A DNA stretch of 64,000 nt from Paenibacillus alba. GTDB taxonomy: Bacteria; Bacillota; Bacilli; Paenibacillales; NBRC-103111. This document shows, piece by piece, positions 17,901-25,379 of the stretch. The stretch is from assembly GCF_013204855.1 (NCBI RefSeq), contig NZ_JABMKZ010000002.1:186001-250000 (forward strand). Reading direction: 5' to 3'. Both the position numbers and the translations under genes were made by a program. The notes beneath the pieces are model-generated. The model did no database searches. It had not been told where the DNA came from and saw nothing but the letters and a program-made list of their open reading frames with translations. Position 1 is the first letter of the stretch, and every line of letters begins with the position of its first letter.

Positions 17901-18419
17901 TCCCGCTTTCACGTTCAGCGTATCTTGTGAAGTTTCCAGCAGAATCGCATCTACACCTGCTTCAACCAAAGCTAACGCCTGTTCATAGTAGCTATCTTCC
18001 AACTGTTCGAATGTGACTCCACCTGTGACTGACAACGTCTTCGTAGTTGGACCCATTGCTCCTACAACATAACGCGGCCACTCCGGTGTTGAGTATTTGT
18101 TCGCCGCTTCAATCGCCAGCTTGGCTGCCGCCAAATTTAATTCCCGATGACGGTCTTGTAATTCATATTCTGCAAGAACCACACTCGTTGTACCGAATGT
18201 GTTCGTTTCTATCATATCAGCACCCGCTGCGAAATAAGCTTCATGAATTTTACGGATAATGTCCGGGCGTGTGACGCAAAGAATTTCATTACATCCATCT
18301 AGATCATCGCTTCCGAAATCATCAGCAGTTAAGTTCTCCTGCTGAATCATCGTACCCATGGCACCATCGAGGATCATGATCTTTTTCTTGAGCTGCTCTT
18401 GAATCGGCGGTTTAGACAT
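14982..18419 (-). CDS. metH: Cobalamin-dependent methionine synthase
   Basis: A four-module MetH of about 1145 residues that methylates homocysteine from methyltetrahydrofolate using B12. In order: the homocysteine-binding barrel (about 10-315; GLNCATG and zinc ligands in GGCCGTTP), the pterin-binding barrel (about 345-600; VGERTNISGS), the cobalamin cap and Rossmann domains (about 640-870; DVHDIGKNL carries the cobalt-ligating His), and the SAM-dependent reactivation domain (about 930-1145; RFSFGYPACPN). The ATG at 18419 follows GGGAG seven bases upstream; a TTG at 18437 is weaker. No S-box or cobalamin riboswitch is recognisable in the 216 bases before the divergent gene. Confidence 0.96.
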   Translation of the reverse strand: MSKPPIQEQLKKKIMILDGAMGTMIQQENLTADDFGSDDLDGCNEILCVTRPDIIRKIHEAYFAAGADMIETNTFGTTSVVLAEYELQDRHRELNLAAAKLAIEAANKYSTPEWPRYVVGAMGPTTKTLSVTGGVTFEQLEDSYYEQALALVEAGVDAILLETSQDTLNVKAGSIGIRRAFEQTGIELPIMISGTIEPMGTTLAGQNIESFYISLEHLKPISMGLNCATGPEFMRDHIRTLSDIADSAISCYPNAGLPDENGHYHESPESLAKKMAGFAEQGWLNIAGGCCGTTPDHIRAMAETLSQYKPRMEYGTHLPAVSGIETLFIEPENRPIMVGERTNISGSRKFKRLIKEGKFEEGSEIARTQVKNGAHVIDINLQDTDIDEAYAVEEFMQQVVKKVKVPLMIDSTYDHIIELGLKYSQGKAIINSINLEDGETKFEGILPLIKRYGAAVVCILIDERGQAVSREAKIEVATRSYELLTQKYGMNPEDIIFDPNMFPVGSGDPQYIGSAVETIEGIKMIKEKYPKAKTILGLSNISFGLPDAGREVLNSVYLYHCTKAGLDYAIVNTEKLERYASIPDTERQLAEELIYNTNDETLAQFVAHFREKKVEKKEKISNLSLEDRLGSYVVEGTKEGLIPDLEIALQTYSPLEVINGPLMKGMEQVGRLFNNNELIVAEVLQSAEVMKASVNYLEPFMEKSETAVKGKIILATVKGDVHDIGKNLVEIILSNNGYKIVNLGIKVPPEQIIEAYRKELPDAIGLSGLLVKSAQQMVITAQDLKTAGVDVPILVGGAALTRKFTKTRIQPEYEGVVLYAKDAMDGLDIANRLSDPEQRKRLIQELRESLESDVMDTGKKEEAMPQLTRVSSSAVSKDLPVQVPQDTERHILRDYPISHLMPYVNMQMLLGHHLGLKGKVEQLLGDKDSKAMQLKDTVDSILYAAQKNGIIKAHGMYRFFPAQSNGNDIIIYDPQDHSKVLETFTFPRQDKEPYLCLSDYLKSVESGQMDYVGFLLVTAGHDINELAKEWRDKGDYLKSHALQATALEVAEGFAERIHHIMRDVLGIADRADMTMQERFGAKYIGQRFSFGYPACPNLEDQAKLFHLLKPEDIGVELTESFMMEPEASVSAIVFGHKEARYFNVG

Positions 18420-18572
18420 TACATGACTCCCTTTCAACTTATCCTAAACGATATCGAATTAAAAACGACAAATTATGTTAAGATTTAGTGTAACAGAATA
18501 AGGCTTCTATGAAAAGATTTTGAATAAACTTAATTACCTATAGGTTTTATCGGAAAAATTTTTCTTCCTCCA

Positions 18573-18601
18573 TCGACAGCCACTCTCATTTCAACTATAA
18601 T
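18573..18601 (+). promoter_or_regulatory. Sigma-A promoter of the cupin gene
   Basis: TCGACA at 18573-18578, a 17-base spacer and a perfect TATAAT at 18596-18601, 34 bases before the start codon. Confidence 0.75.
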
Positions 18602-18635
18602 ACATAGTATATTTATTTAGAAAGAGGGATGCAGC

Positions 18636-19178
18636 ATGGCACAAATAAGAATTCGCAAAACCAATGAACGAATTGAAGGCGAAGCAGAAGTAAAAGCCTT
18701 CTTGGATAGCCACAATGTCGTCTATGAGCACTGGAATCCTACTAAGCTTCCTGAGGCACTTCGCGAGAAATTCATCTTGAGTGATGACGAGAAGGCTCAA
18801 ATCATCAGCACCTATGAAGAAGAAATCCGCGACTTGGCTGCTAGACGTGGCTACGAAATTTGGGATGTTATTGCCCTCTCGGATTCAACGCCTGATATCG
18901 AAAAGCTTCTCCAGAAGTTCGAGCAAGTCCACACGCATACCGAAGATGAAATTCGCGCTATCGTGTCCGGCAAAGGAATTTTCATTATTAAATCCGAAGA
19001 CGAAGTTGGTTATTTTGACGTTGAGCTTGAGCCTGGTGACGTAATTTCTGTTCCAGAGAATACAAACCATTTCTTTACCTTAATGGACAACCGTGAAATC
19101 GTCGCTGTTCGTCTCTTTATCGAAAAAGATGGCTGGGTTGCTTACAACATCGAAGATCCGGAATTTATCAAAGCTTAA
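18636..19178 (+). CDS. Acireductone dioxygenase-like cupin (MtnD family)
   Basis: A 180-residue cupin of the acireductone dioxygenase family. The metal-binding set is visible: HTHTEDEIR at about 97-105 (two His and a Glu) and the final His in PENTNHFFTL (about 142-151). The enzyme oxidises the acireductone in the methionine salvage pathway; the product depends on whether iron or nickel is bound. No other mtn gene is in the window, but metH, also in methionine metabolism, is the divergent neighbour. An AGAGGG ribosome binding site precedes the ATG. Function in salvage is inferred from family. Confidence 0.82.
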   Translation: MAQIRIRKTNERIEGEAEVKAFLDSHNVVYEHWNPTKLPEALREKFILSDDEKAQIISTYEEEIRDLAARRGYEIWDVIALSDSTPDIEKLLQKFEQVHTHTEDEIRAIVSGKGIFIIKSEDEVGYFDVELEPGDVISVPENTNHFFTLMDNREIVAVRLFIEKDGWVAYNIEDPEFIKA

Positions 19179-19193
19179 TTGTATCAATGAAAC

Positions 19194-19242
19194 AAAAGCC
19201 CAACAGTGCAGGACATTGGTCCATACAGCCGTTGGGCTTTTT
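19194..19242. terminator. Bidirectional terminator between cupin and HAD genes
   Basis: AAGCCCAAC pairs with GTTGGGCTT, followed by TTTT on the plus strand and by TTTT on the minus strand. The stem encloses a 26-base loop. It lies between two convergent genes. Confidence 0.8.
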
Positions 19243-19253
19243 GAATAATTGTG

Positions 19254-20048
19254 TTACCCGTTCGCAATGATTGGTAAAATATCTTGTAGTCGTGACACCT
19301 CGTACGCTGGTACGATCTCATCACCACTTTGAAGGCCATGATGGTTAATCCATATATTGCGCATCCCCACTCTGCCTGACCCCAGAATATCCGTTGTCAG
19401 CTTGTCCCCAATCATGATTCCCTCTTCAGCTTGGATACCAAGCAAACCTAAAGCATGATTGAAAATAGAAACATCTGGTTTACCTACACCAAATTCCCCA
19501 GAGATGACGATGTGGTCAAAATAGGCAGCGATGTTCGGTACACCTGCCAATTTTTCTTTTTGCAAATCAGGAGAGCCGTTTGTTAATAATAGAAGCTTGT
19601 ACTTTCCTTTCAAGACGTCCAACACTCGGAATGTTTCCTCATAGACGAAAGGACGGCTGCGGCGTTCTGCAGCAAAAAGTTCCCCAAGCTTGTAACCAAG
19701 CTCGCGGTCTTCTATGCCCAGCGCGCTTAACCCTCTTGACCAAGATTCCGTGCGATAACCAGGTGCTAGCTTTTCCAGCTTACGAAAGTTCTCGTTTTCA
19801 CCTTGCGTAAAATTAGCCCAAAGTCCTTCGAATGGATTAATGCCTATCATCTTCGTGAACGCAAAAGTATCAAATGTTTCATATAATGCGCGAGCTTCCT
19901 TGCGAACAGAAGCCTCCAGCTCCTCAGGATTCACTGCTGCATGCTTAGCCGCTTCGGCACATGTCGCTTCAAAAGCTTCCTGCACACTGCGATCATCCCA
20001 CAAAAGCGTATCATCCAAATCAAAAAGTACGGCTTTCAACGTCATCAT
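19254..20048 (-). CDS. HAD-superfamily hydrolase (YjjG/YfnB-like)
   Basis: A 264-residue haloacid dehalogenase-like phosphatase. Motif I is LFDLDDTLLWD (about 8-18, nucleophile Asp and acid Asp), motif II is LLLTNGSP (about 153-160), the Lys of motif III is in GEFGVGKPDVSIF, and motif IV is GIMIGDKLTTDILGS. The long helical cap between residues 20 and 110 marks subfamily IA, like the YjjG nucleotidases and YfnB. Substrate cannot be assigned from sequence. AAGGGGAA precedes the start; ATG at 20045 is an equally possible start. Confidence 0.82.
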   Translation of the reverse strand: MMTLKAVLFDLDDTLLWDDRSVQEAFEATCAEAAKHAAVNPEELEASVRKEARALYETFDTFAFTKMIGINPFEGLWANFTQGENENFRKLEKLAPGYRTESWSRGLSALGIEDRELGYKLGELFAAERRSRPFVYEETFRVLDVLKGKYKLLLLTNGSPDLQKEKLAGVPNIAAYFDHIVISGEFGVGKPDVSIFNHALGLLGIQAEEGIMIGDKLTTDILGSGRVGMRNIWINHHGLQSGDEIVPAYEVSRLQDILPIIANG

Positions 20049-20089
20049 TCATTTCCCCTTTTGAATGTTGTCTCTATATAAACAAGCAA

Positions 20090-20272
20090 CTACTCTTCGT
20101 CCGTAAACTTGATGGAATCAAGTTGAACTTTAAGATTGCCTCGGAAAGCTTCGATGTACTTTTTTCTTAATTCATTGCGTTCATCAATTTCTTCATCGGT
20201 TAAGCCGACTGTTTTTGCTTTGCGAGCAAGTTCATTGATACGCTCGATGTTTTTATCCATATCATCACTCAT
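20090..20272 (-). CDS. ynzC: YnzC-like DUF896 protein
   Basis: A 60-residue protein of the DUF896 family: IERINELARKAKTVGLTDEE and ELRKKYIEAFRGN are the family's two conserved helices. B. subtilis YnzC is a two-helix protein encoded in the SOS-linked lexA/yneA/yneB/ynzC region, and the same neighbourhood holds here although yneB (recombinase) is missing. The ATG at 20272 has GGGAGG seven bases upstream, deciding it over an in-frame start at 20290. Confidence 0.88.
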   Translation of the reverse strand: MSDDMDKNIERINELARKAKTVGLTDEEIDERNELRKKYIEAFRGNLKVQLDSIKFTDEE

Positions 20273-20345
20273 AATGATCCTCCCTGACAAAAATTCAATA
20301 TGAATAATACTTTGCCATCCCGCTTCAGGAATGTCAAGGAAACAG

Positions 20346-20377
20346 CAAAAAGAGGTGTAGGAAAAGTCCCCACCCCT
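20346..20377 (-). terminator. Probable yneA terminator
   Basis: On the minus strand AGGGGTGGGGA pairs imperfectly with TCCTACACCT around a CTTT loop, followed by CTTTTT. It lies 28 bases after the yneA stop. Confidence 0.5.
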
Positions 20378-20405
20378 ATGTTATATAAACGAATTAATTG
20401 TGAGA

Positions 20406-20831
20406 TTAGGATCCCGGAAGAATAAGTACTTGTCCTTCTTGAAGGGCGCTGGTCGTTAAATGATTGATTGTCTTAATTTTATCTATATAGGAACGAATGT
20501 TCTCTCCACTCTTTTTATGTAATGAAGCAATCTCCCAGATCGTGTCGCCTCGTTGAATGACAACTCGTTCTTGTACGACTGTTCTGTAAATTTGATTTGA
20601 GTTCGAAGAAGCTTGCTTAACCGCTGAAGTGTTTGTTGAAGTAGTTGCTGCATCCCCTGCATAGGCTTGAACCATAGCACCAAACGAAAACACCGTTACC
20701 AGAATAATCGCTAACAAGAAAAAGCGAACAAACGCTTTTGTGTTACCGAAACTAAAAGTCATCCTTTTGGATGCGTCAGCTGATCTACGAGGTAGGTGTG
20801 AGTGGTTAGAGTTCGAATAAGCCATATACAT
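20406..20831 (-). CDS. yneA: YneA-like SOS cell division suppressor with LysM domain
   Basis: A 141-residue protein with a basic cytoplasmic N-terminus, one transmembrane helix (about 36-57, RFFLLAIILVTVFSF), and an extracellular LysM domain (about 86-140; VVIQRGDTIWEIASLHKK and EGQVLILPGS). B. subtilis YneA delays septation after DNA damage; the present protein has a longer N-terminal tail (B. subtilis has about 105 residues). The ATG at 20831 has GGGAGA nine bases upstream. It is divergent from lexA across an intergenic region with four LexA-box matches, so SOS control is well supported. Confidence 0.87.
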   Translation of the reverse strand: MYMAYSNSNHSHLPRRSADASKRMTFSFGNTKAFVRFFLLAIILVTVFSFGAMVQAYAGDAATTSTNTSAVKQASSNSNQIYRTVVQERVVIQRGDTIWEIASLHKKSGENIRSYIDKIKTINHLTTSALQEGQVLILPGS

Positions 20832-20845
20832 GAGTAATCATCTCC

Positions 20846-20859
20846 CAAACATTTGTTCT
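20846..20859. promoter_or_regulatory. LexA-box-like site A
   Basis: CAAAC-ATTT-GTTCT, two mismatches to CGAAC-N4-GTTCG. It lies in the yneA leader, upstream of its ribosome binding site. Confidence 0.45.
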
Positions 20860-20865
20860 GATATC

Positions 20866-20894
20866 AGAATAACACGAACACATGTTTGAGTCAA
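20866..20894 (-). promoter_or_regulatory. yneA sigma-A promoter
   Basis: On the minus strand TTGACT (20889-20894), 17-base spacer, TATTCT (20866-20871). LexA box B covers much of the spacer, which fits repression. Confidence 0.65.
20875..20888. promoter_or_regulatory. LexA box B
   Basis: CGAAC-ACAT-GTTTG, one mismatch to the Bacillus SOS consensus CGAAC-N4-GTTCG. It is inside the yneA promoter spacer. Confidence 0.75.
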
Positions 20895-20904
20895 TGCTTT
20901 TTCT

Positions 20905-20918
20905 CGAACTTATGTTTG
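20905..20918. promoter_or_regulatory. LexA box C
   Basis: CGAAC-TTAT-GTTTG, one mismatch to consensus. It starts 30 bases from box B, about three helical turns. Confidence 0.75.
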
Positions 20919-20920
20919 TA

Positions 20921-20934
20921 CGAACTCGGGTTCT
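20921..20934. promoter_or_regulatory. LexA box D
   Basis: CGAAC-TCGG-GTTCT, one mismatch to consensus. It lies just before a possible lexA -10 (TATACT, 20939-20944), so it could mediate autorepression. Confidence 0.75.
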
Positions 20935-20979
20935 ATGTTATACTTTGGGTAATGATTCCCAGTATTGGAGTGATAACTA

Positions 20980-21597
20980 TTGAGTAAGATTTCGCAGCGT
21001 CAACAAGCTATATTGGATTTCATTAAGAACGAAGTGAAAGATAAGGGGTATCCGCCTTCCGTTAGAGAAATCGGAGAAGCTGTTGGACTAGCTTCCAGTT
21101 CTACTGTACACGGCCATTTGGAACGTCTTGAGAAGAAGGGTTTAATTCGTCGAGATCCTACCAAGCCACGTGCAATTGAAATTCTGGGCTTGGATGGCGC
21201 AGAAACGCATTTTGCCATCTCTGTCGCTCGCGTACCTCTCGTCGGGAAAGTTACCGCCGGTGTTCCTATCACAGCAACAGAGAACATCGAAGACTATTTC
21301 CCGCTTCCCGTCAGTATGGTCAAAGACAATAATGTATTTATGCTCAGCGTTATGGGAGACAGTATGATTGAAGCTGGTATTCATAATGGTGATTACGTCA
21401 TCGTTAAGCAGCAGCAAACAGCTAATAACGGAGACATTGTTGTAGCAATGACAGAAGACGACGAAGCAACCGTGAAACGCTTCTACAAAGAACGTGACCA
21501 TATCCGTCTTCAGCCGGAGAATTCCGCTTTGCAACCGATTCTCCTGAAGCACGTAACGATTCTGGGTCGTGTTATCGGCTTGTTCCGCGACATGTAG
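20980..21597 (+). CDS. lexA: SOS repressor LexA
   Basis: A 205-residue LexA. The N-terminal winged helix (about 1-65) includes [23 protein letters not shown]. The autocleavage Ala-Gly bond is in VTAGVPI (about 91-92), the catalytic Ser in [10 protein letters not shown] (about 128) and the Lys in ATVKRFY (about 166). On RecA-ssDNA filaments it cleaves itself and derepresses repair genes. Translation begins at TTG (20980) with GGAG nine bases upstream, an uncommon start for this gene. It is divergent from yneA and has three LexA boxes within 100 bases upstream, consistent with autoregulation. Confidence 0.96.
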   Translation: MSKISQRQQAILDFIKNEVKDKGYPPSVREIGEAVGLASSSTVHGHLERLEKKGLIRRDPTKPRAIEILGLDGAETHFAISVARVPLVGKVTAGVPITATENIEDYFPLPVSMVKDNNVFMLSVMGDSMIEAGIHNGDYVIVKQQQTANNGDIVVAMTEDDEATVKRFYKERDHIRLQPENSALQPILLKHVTILGRVIGLFRDM

Positions 21598-21644
21598 CAC
21601 GGCATACAGGACTACTTTTAATTTTTTGAAACGCATTAAAGTGG

Positions 21645-21692
21645 ATAAAGGCGAATTCCCATTCAATTTGAATGGAAATTCGCCTTTATTTT
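21645..21692 (+). terminator. lexA terminator
   Basis: A long near-perfect palindrome: ATAAAGGCGAATT pairs with AATTCGCCTTTAT, with CCATTCAA/TTGAATGG inside, followed by TTTT. It is about 50 bases past the lexA stop. Confidence 0.9.
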
Positions 21693-21747
21693 GGTTTTCT
21701 TCATGTCTGCTAATTTAATAATGTCCTTTTCCGATTGCGGCGAACCT

Positions 21748-22113
21748 AGACGGCCTTTTTCGCTGGCTCAGCCCACATTCGCGGGGCTACAGCTTTCTTC
21801 AAGCGTCGAGCCTGCCTTTTCGGCAGGCTCAGTGCGGGTTCGCTGCTGTCAGCCTCCCGAGACCGCCTTTTTCGCTGGCTCAGCCCACATTCGCGGGGCT
21901 ACAGCTTTCTTCAAGCGTCAAGCCTGCCTTTTCGGCAGGCTCAGAGCGGGATCGATGCTGTCAGCCTCCCGAGACCGCCTTTTTCGCCGGCTCAGCCTAC
22001 ATTCGCGGGGCTACAGCTTTCTTCAAGCGTTGAGCCTGCCTTTTCGGCAGGCTCAGAGCGGGTTCGCTGCTGTCAGCCTCCCGAGACCGCCTTTTTCGCG
22101 GGCTCAACGCACG
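21748..22113. repeat. 112-bp tandem repeat (three full units and a partial fourth)
   Basis: The block beginning CGCCTTTTTCGCTGGCTCAG recurs at exact 112-base steps (CGC at 21761, 21873, 21985 and 22097). Units are about 95% alike; the fourth decays after about 16 bases. Each unit carries a hairpin, GCCTGCC-TTTTC-GGCAGGC (stem 21808-21830, 21920-21942, 22032-22054). As 112 is not a multiple of three, the frame shifts in each copy, so this is not coding. The rest of the 579-base gap between lexA and the aminopeptidase gene holds the lexA terminator and nothing else recognised. Confidence 0.93.
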
Positions 22114-22176
22114 TTCAATGCTGGCATCTATTTGACGCCATCTAAGCCTCAGCCAAGCTTCGCCTAAGCAGTCTGC

Positions 22177-23415
22177 TTAAAACTTAAGCGCCCAATTCCC
22201 CGCACGGAAAATAGGTTCAACCGTGCCGTCTTCCAAATAACCATCGATCTCTAGATCTGATGTGCCAATCATAAAATCAACATGAATCAAGCTCGTGTTC
22301 CCGCCTCGCGCCTTCAATTCATCCGTTGAGAGCGTAGCTCCGTCTTTCACATTAATGGGGTAGCAGCTGCCCAAAGCAAGATGGCAGGAAGCATTTTCAT
22401 CAATGCCAGTGTTGTAGAAAATTCGATCCAGATTGGAGATCGGCGAATCATAGGGAACAAGAGCTACTTCGCCCAAATAGCGAGCACCTTCATCCATATC
22501 CAGCAATCGGGATAAATGCTCATAACCAACCTCAGCTTGGTAGTCCACAACTTTCCCTTCTTCGAATCGGAATGAAAAACGATCCACTAACGCCCCGTTC
22601 ACATTCAATGGTTTTGTACTTGAAACGACACCGCGAACGCCCGTTCTCGCTGGCATTGTGAAGACTTCTTCTGTTGGCATATTGGCAACAAATCGAATCC
22701 CACTCCCATTCGCTTTATCGCCGCCAAGCCAAATATGGTTTTCTGGCAACTCGACGGTTAAGTCAGTTCCTGTTGCGCGATAGTGCAGGGCTCGATACTT
22801 CTTCTCATTCAACACTTTGCGAACGCGTTTTAGCTGCTCAATATGCGTTCGCCACGCGGCAACCGGATCTTCTTCATATACGCGGTTTATTTTAAAAATA
22901 GCCTCCCACATCGCATTAACACGCTGCTCCTCCGGCAGTTCTGCGTATACCTTGTTCGCCCATGCTACAGTAGGTGCTTTAATCAAACACCAGCTGAATG
23001 TACTTGTCCTAACATACTGCTGATACTTGGCTCTCGCCTTGGCAGCGGCTTTGGATGCTCTGGAAATCAAGCTTGCCTCTATGCCTGCATACAAATCAGG
23101 ATCTGGCACCTTGATATTCAACAAAGCCCCGCCGTTCTCAACAAAACGTTCCAACATTTCTGTATACCACAGAGGATAATAATCCAAAGCATCATCATGC
23201 GCATGTTCAAATTTGCTGCGAGTGATGACATCATCCTGCCAATGTACTTGAACGAAGTTCGCACCCGCTTCATAAGCTTTTTTGACAATAAGCCTAGTCA
23301 GCTCCAAGGACTCAAGTGGCGATTCAATCATAAGGTCTTGCCTTTTATTCAAATTCACCCCGATTTTGACGACAAGCTCGGCATACTTTTCCAAATTCCT
23401 CTGAAAATTGTCCAT
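22177..23415 (-). CDS. M29-family aminopeptidase (AmpS/AmpII-like)
   Basis: A 412-residue metallopeptidase of family M29 (thermophilic aminopeptidases), acting on N-terminal residues of peptides in the cytoplasm. Seen: an N-terminal domain (NFVQVHWQDD, about 58-67) and a C-terminal metal-binding domain with NMPTEEVFTMP (about 248-258), GARYLGEVALVP (about 310-321), NASCHLALG (about 341-349) and HVDFMIG (about 382-388), which supply the Glu, His and Asp ligands. The ATG at 23415 has purine-rich GGAGAAGAG upstream; an ATG at 23451 would overlap the glnA terminator hairpin and has no ribosome binding site. Confidence 0.88.
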   Translation of the reverse strand: MDNFQRNLEKYAELVVKIGVNLNKRQDLMIESPLESLELTRLIVKKAYEAGANFVQVHWQDDVITRSKFEHAHDDALDYYPLWYTEMLERFVENGGALLNIKVPDPDLYAGIEASLISRASKAAAKARAKYQQYVRTSTFSWCLIKAPTVAWANKVYAELPEEQRVNAMWEAIFKINRVYEEDPVAAWRTHIEQLKRVRKVLNEKKYRALHYRATGTDLTVELPENHIWLGGDKANGSGIRFVANMPTEEVFTMPARTGVRGVVSSTKPLNVNGALVDRFSFRFEEGKVVDYQAEVGYEHLSRLLDMDEGARYLGEVALVPYDSPISNLDRIFYNTGIDENASCHLALGSCYPINVKDGATLSTDELKARGGNTSLIHVDFMIGTSDLEIDGYLEDGTVEPIFRAGNWALKF

Positions 23416-23437
23416 TACATCTCTTCTCCTTCGCGTG

Positions 23438-23480
23438 AAAAAGCCCATCAACCTAGAAAGTTCCTAGTTTTGACGGGCTT
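23438..23480 (-). terminator. glnA terminator
   Basis: On the minus strand AAGCCCGTCAA pairs with TTGATGGGCTT (one G-T), with CTAGGAA/TTTCTAG pairing inside, then TTTTT. It lies 39 bases after the glnA stop and separates it from the aminopeptidase gene. Confidence 0.88.
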
Positions 23481-23518
23481 CTCCTATCTAGTTGTTTATG
23501 CTCGAATTGACGATCATT

Positions 23519-24859
23519 CTAGTACAAGGACAGATATTGATCTCTTTCCCATTGGTGAACTTGTGTGCGGTACATATCCCACTCAATTTCTTTGAGCTCA
23601 TAGAAGTGAGCCAAAGCATGCTCGCCAAGTGTATCGCAGATCACGTCATCACGAAGCAACTCGTCCAGCGCTTGCTTGAGATCGAGCGGCAAGCTTGGAA
23701 TGCCTTGACTTTCTCTCTCTTCTTCCGACATGACATAAATGTTGCGGTCAGTTGGAGGAGGCAGCTGCATTTTGTTCTTAATCCCATCAAGACCAGCAGC
23801 AAGCATAACAGCCAGCGCCAAATATGGGTTAGCCGCAGGATCCGGGTTGCGCACTTCAACACGCGTGCTTAATCCACGGGAAGCCGGGATACGAATCATC
23901 GGGCTCCGGTTACTCGCTGACCATGCCACGTAGCAAGGTGCCTCATAACCAGGAACAAGACGTTTATAAGAGTTAACCGTAGGATTGGTAATCGCAGCGA
24001 AAGAACGTGCATGGCGAAGTACGCCTGCCATATATTGTCTTGCTACAGTACTCAATCCTAACTTGTCGTTCTCATCATAGAAAGCATTGACATCGTCTTT
24101 GAAAAGCGATTGGTGACAGTGCATGCCGGAGCCGTTCATACCGAACAAAGGCTTAGGCATAAACGTTGCATGCAGGCCATGCTGTCTAGCTACTGTTTTC
24201 ACTACCAGCTTGAACGTTTGGATTTGGTCAGCTGCTTTAATCGCATCTGCATATTTGAAGTCGATTTCGTGTTGACCTGGCGCCACTTCGTGGTGGGAAG
24301 CTTCGATTTCGAAGCCCATTTCTTCCAGTGTCAGAACGATGTCACGGCGACAGTTTTCGCCAAGATCCATTGGAGCCAAATCAAAGTATCCGCCCTGATC
24401 ATTCAGTTCTGTTGTCGGATTGCCTTTTTCATCTGTTTTGAATAAGAAAAACTCAGGCTCCGGACCTACGTTCATTGCCGTGTAACCCATTTCTTCCGCT
24501 TGTTTCAAAGCATTTTTCAAGATAGCACGAGGATCTCCAGCGAACGGGCTGCCGTCCGGCATATAGATATCGCAGATCAAACGCGCTACTTTGCTCTCTG
24601 TCACCCAAGGGAAAATAACCCATGTATCCAAATCCGGATATAGATACATATCGGACTCTTCAATACGAACATATCCTTCAATGGAAGAGCCATCGAACAT
24701 CATTTTATTGTCGAGCGCTTTTTCAAGCTGGCTGAAAGGAATTTCCACGTTCTTAATGCTGCCCATCAAGTCTGTAAATTGCAAACGGATGAAGCGAACG
24801 TTTTCCTCTTTTGCAATACGAAGAATATCTTCTTTTGTATAATTATCATTGTAGCTCAC
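23519..24859 (-). CDS. glnA: Glutamine synthetase type I-alpha
   Basis: A 446-residue GS-I that forms glutamine from glutamate, ammonia and ATP. Features: the beta-grasp N-terminus with [26 protein letters not shown] (about 54-63, latch region), the catalytic [14 protein letters not shown] (about 183-196), the ATP-binding [10 protein letters not shown], the NRSPMIRIP arginine motif and the C-terminal end QYLSLY. The short GSI-alpha length and lack of an adenylylation loop fit Bacillus-type regulation by product and GlnR. Translation begins at GTG (24859), with GAGGAG nine bases upstream. It follows glnR by 41 bases in a glnRA operon. In B. subtilis GlnA itself signals to GlnR and TnrA through its feedback-inhibited form. 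Confidence 0.96.
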   Translation of the reverse strand: MSYNDNYTKEDILRIAKEENVRFIRLQFTDLMGSIKNVEIPFSQLEKALDNKMMFDGSSIEGYVRIEESDMYLYPDLDTWVIFPWVTESKVARLICDIYMPDGSPFAGDPRAILKNALKQAEEMGYTAMNVGPEPEFFLFKTDEKGNPTTELNDQGGYFDLAPMDLGENCRRDIVLTLEEMGFEIEASHHEVAPGQHEIDFKYADAIKAADQIQTFKLVVKTVARQHGLHATFMPKPLFGMNGSGMHCHQSLFKDDVNAFYDENDKLGLSTVARQYMAGVLRHARSFAAITNPTVNSYKRLVPGYEAPCYVAWSASNRSPMIRIPASRGLSTRVEVRNPDPAANPYLALAVMLAAGLDGIKNKMQLPPPTDRNIYVMSEEERESQGIPSLPLDLKQALDELLRDDVICDTLGEHALAHFYELKEIEWDMYRTQVHQWERDQYLSLY

Positions 24860-24900
24860 GTGTGCATTCTCCTCTCGATTTTACAAACGCTTACGAAATG

Positions 24901-25311
24901 TTACTTGTAGAATCTGGAAAGTTGCCCTTGAATCAGTGAAACCTGATCAGGCCGTTTTCCGCCGCCAATCAATTGCTGCTTCAACATTTTGTGCAGCTGA
25001 GAGTCGGTTAATTCTTTACGCTTAACTTCCGTATGCTCGTTCAAAATGGTCGCATCCTCGGAATCTTTGTCCACAGGAATAAGAACTTGCTTGATCCCTG
25101 CGATGTTGACACCTTTTTCAATCAAATCTTTAATTTCAAGAAGACGTTCTACATCGTTAAAGGAATAGAGTCTTTGATTACCTGCTGTTCTTGCCGGAAT
25201 AATAAGTTCGTGCTGTTCATAATAGCGAATTTGTCTCGCAGTTAAATCTGTCAGCTTCATGACAATTCCGATTGGGAACAACGCCATATTTCTACGTATT
25301 TCATCACTCAT
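24901..25311 (-). CDS. glnR: GlnR, MerR-family nitrogen repressor
   Basis: A 136-residue MerR-type repressor. The winged helix (about 10-75) reads PIGIVMKLTDLTARQIRYYEQHELI and RLYSFNDVERLLEIKDL. The C-terminal tail ends SLIQGQLSRFYK, similar to the short autoinhibitory tail of Bacillus GlnR that responds to feedback-inhibited glutamine synthetase. The start at ATG 25311 has GGAG eight bases upstream; the GTG at 25320 overlaps the ribosome binding site and is less likely. It is co-transcribed with glnA and preceded by a consensus GlnR operator, so autorepression is expected. Confidence 0.94.
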   Translation of the reverse strand: MSDEIRRNMALFPIGIVMKLTDLTARQIRYYEQHELIIPARTAGNQRLYSFNDVERLLEIKDLIEKGVNIAGIKQVLIPVDKDSEDATILNEHTEVKRKELTDSQLHKMLKQQLIGGGKRPDQVSLIQGQLSRFYK

Positions 25312-25346
25312 GCTAATCACTCCTGCTCCGTAAGTACCTCAACCTT

Positions 25347-25375
25347 ATTGTACCTTTCTCACAAAAACGTGTCAA
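25347..25375 (-). promoter_or_regulatory. glnRA sigma-A promoter
   Basis: On the minus strand a perfect TTGACA (25370-25375), 17-base spacer and TACAAT (25347-25352), 36 bases upstream of the glnR ATG. Confidence 0.88.
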
Positions 25376-25379
25376 GGAG

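Noticed and set aside
18420..18560. S-box leader of metH
   Set aside because: The AT-rich sequence lacks the conserved S-box helices and any terminator hairpin before the ribosome binding site.
21748..22113. Possible CRISPR array
   Set aside because: Spacer-like segments are as alike as the repeats and the unit is 112 bases. No cas genes are near.
21691..22167. A 158-residue open frame across the tandem repeat
   Set aside because: The 112-base period shifts the frame in each unit, so the protein has no repeating sequence, and it has no ribosome binding site. It is a by-product of the GC-rich repeat.
22843..23595. A 250-residue frame on the plus strand
   Set aside because: It overlaps the aminopeptidase gene, the glnA terminator and the 3' end of glnA. 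No support.
24860..24900. Separate glnA promoter
   Set aside because: The 41-base gap holds only the ribosome binding site and no -35/-10 pair. glnA is read from the glnR promoter.
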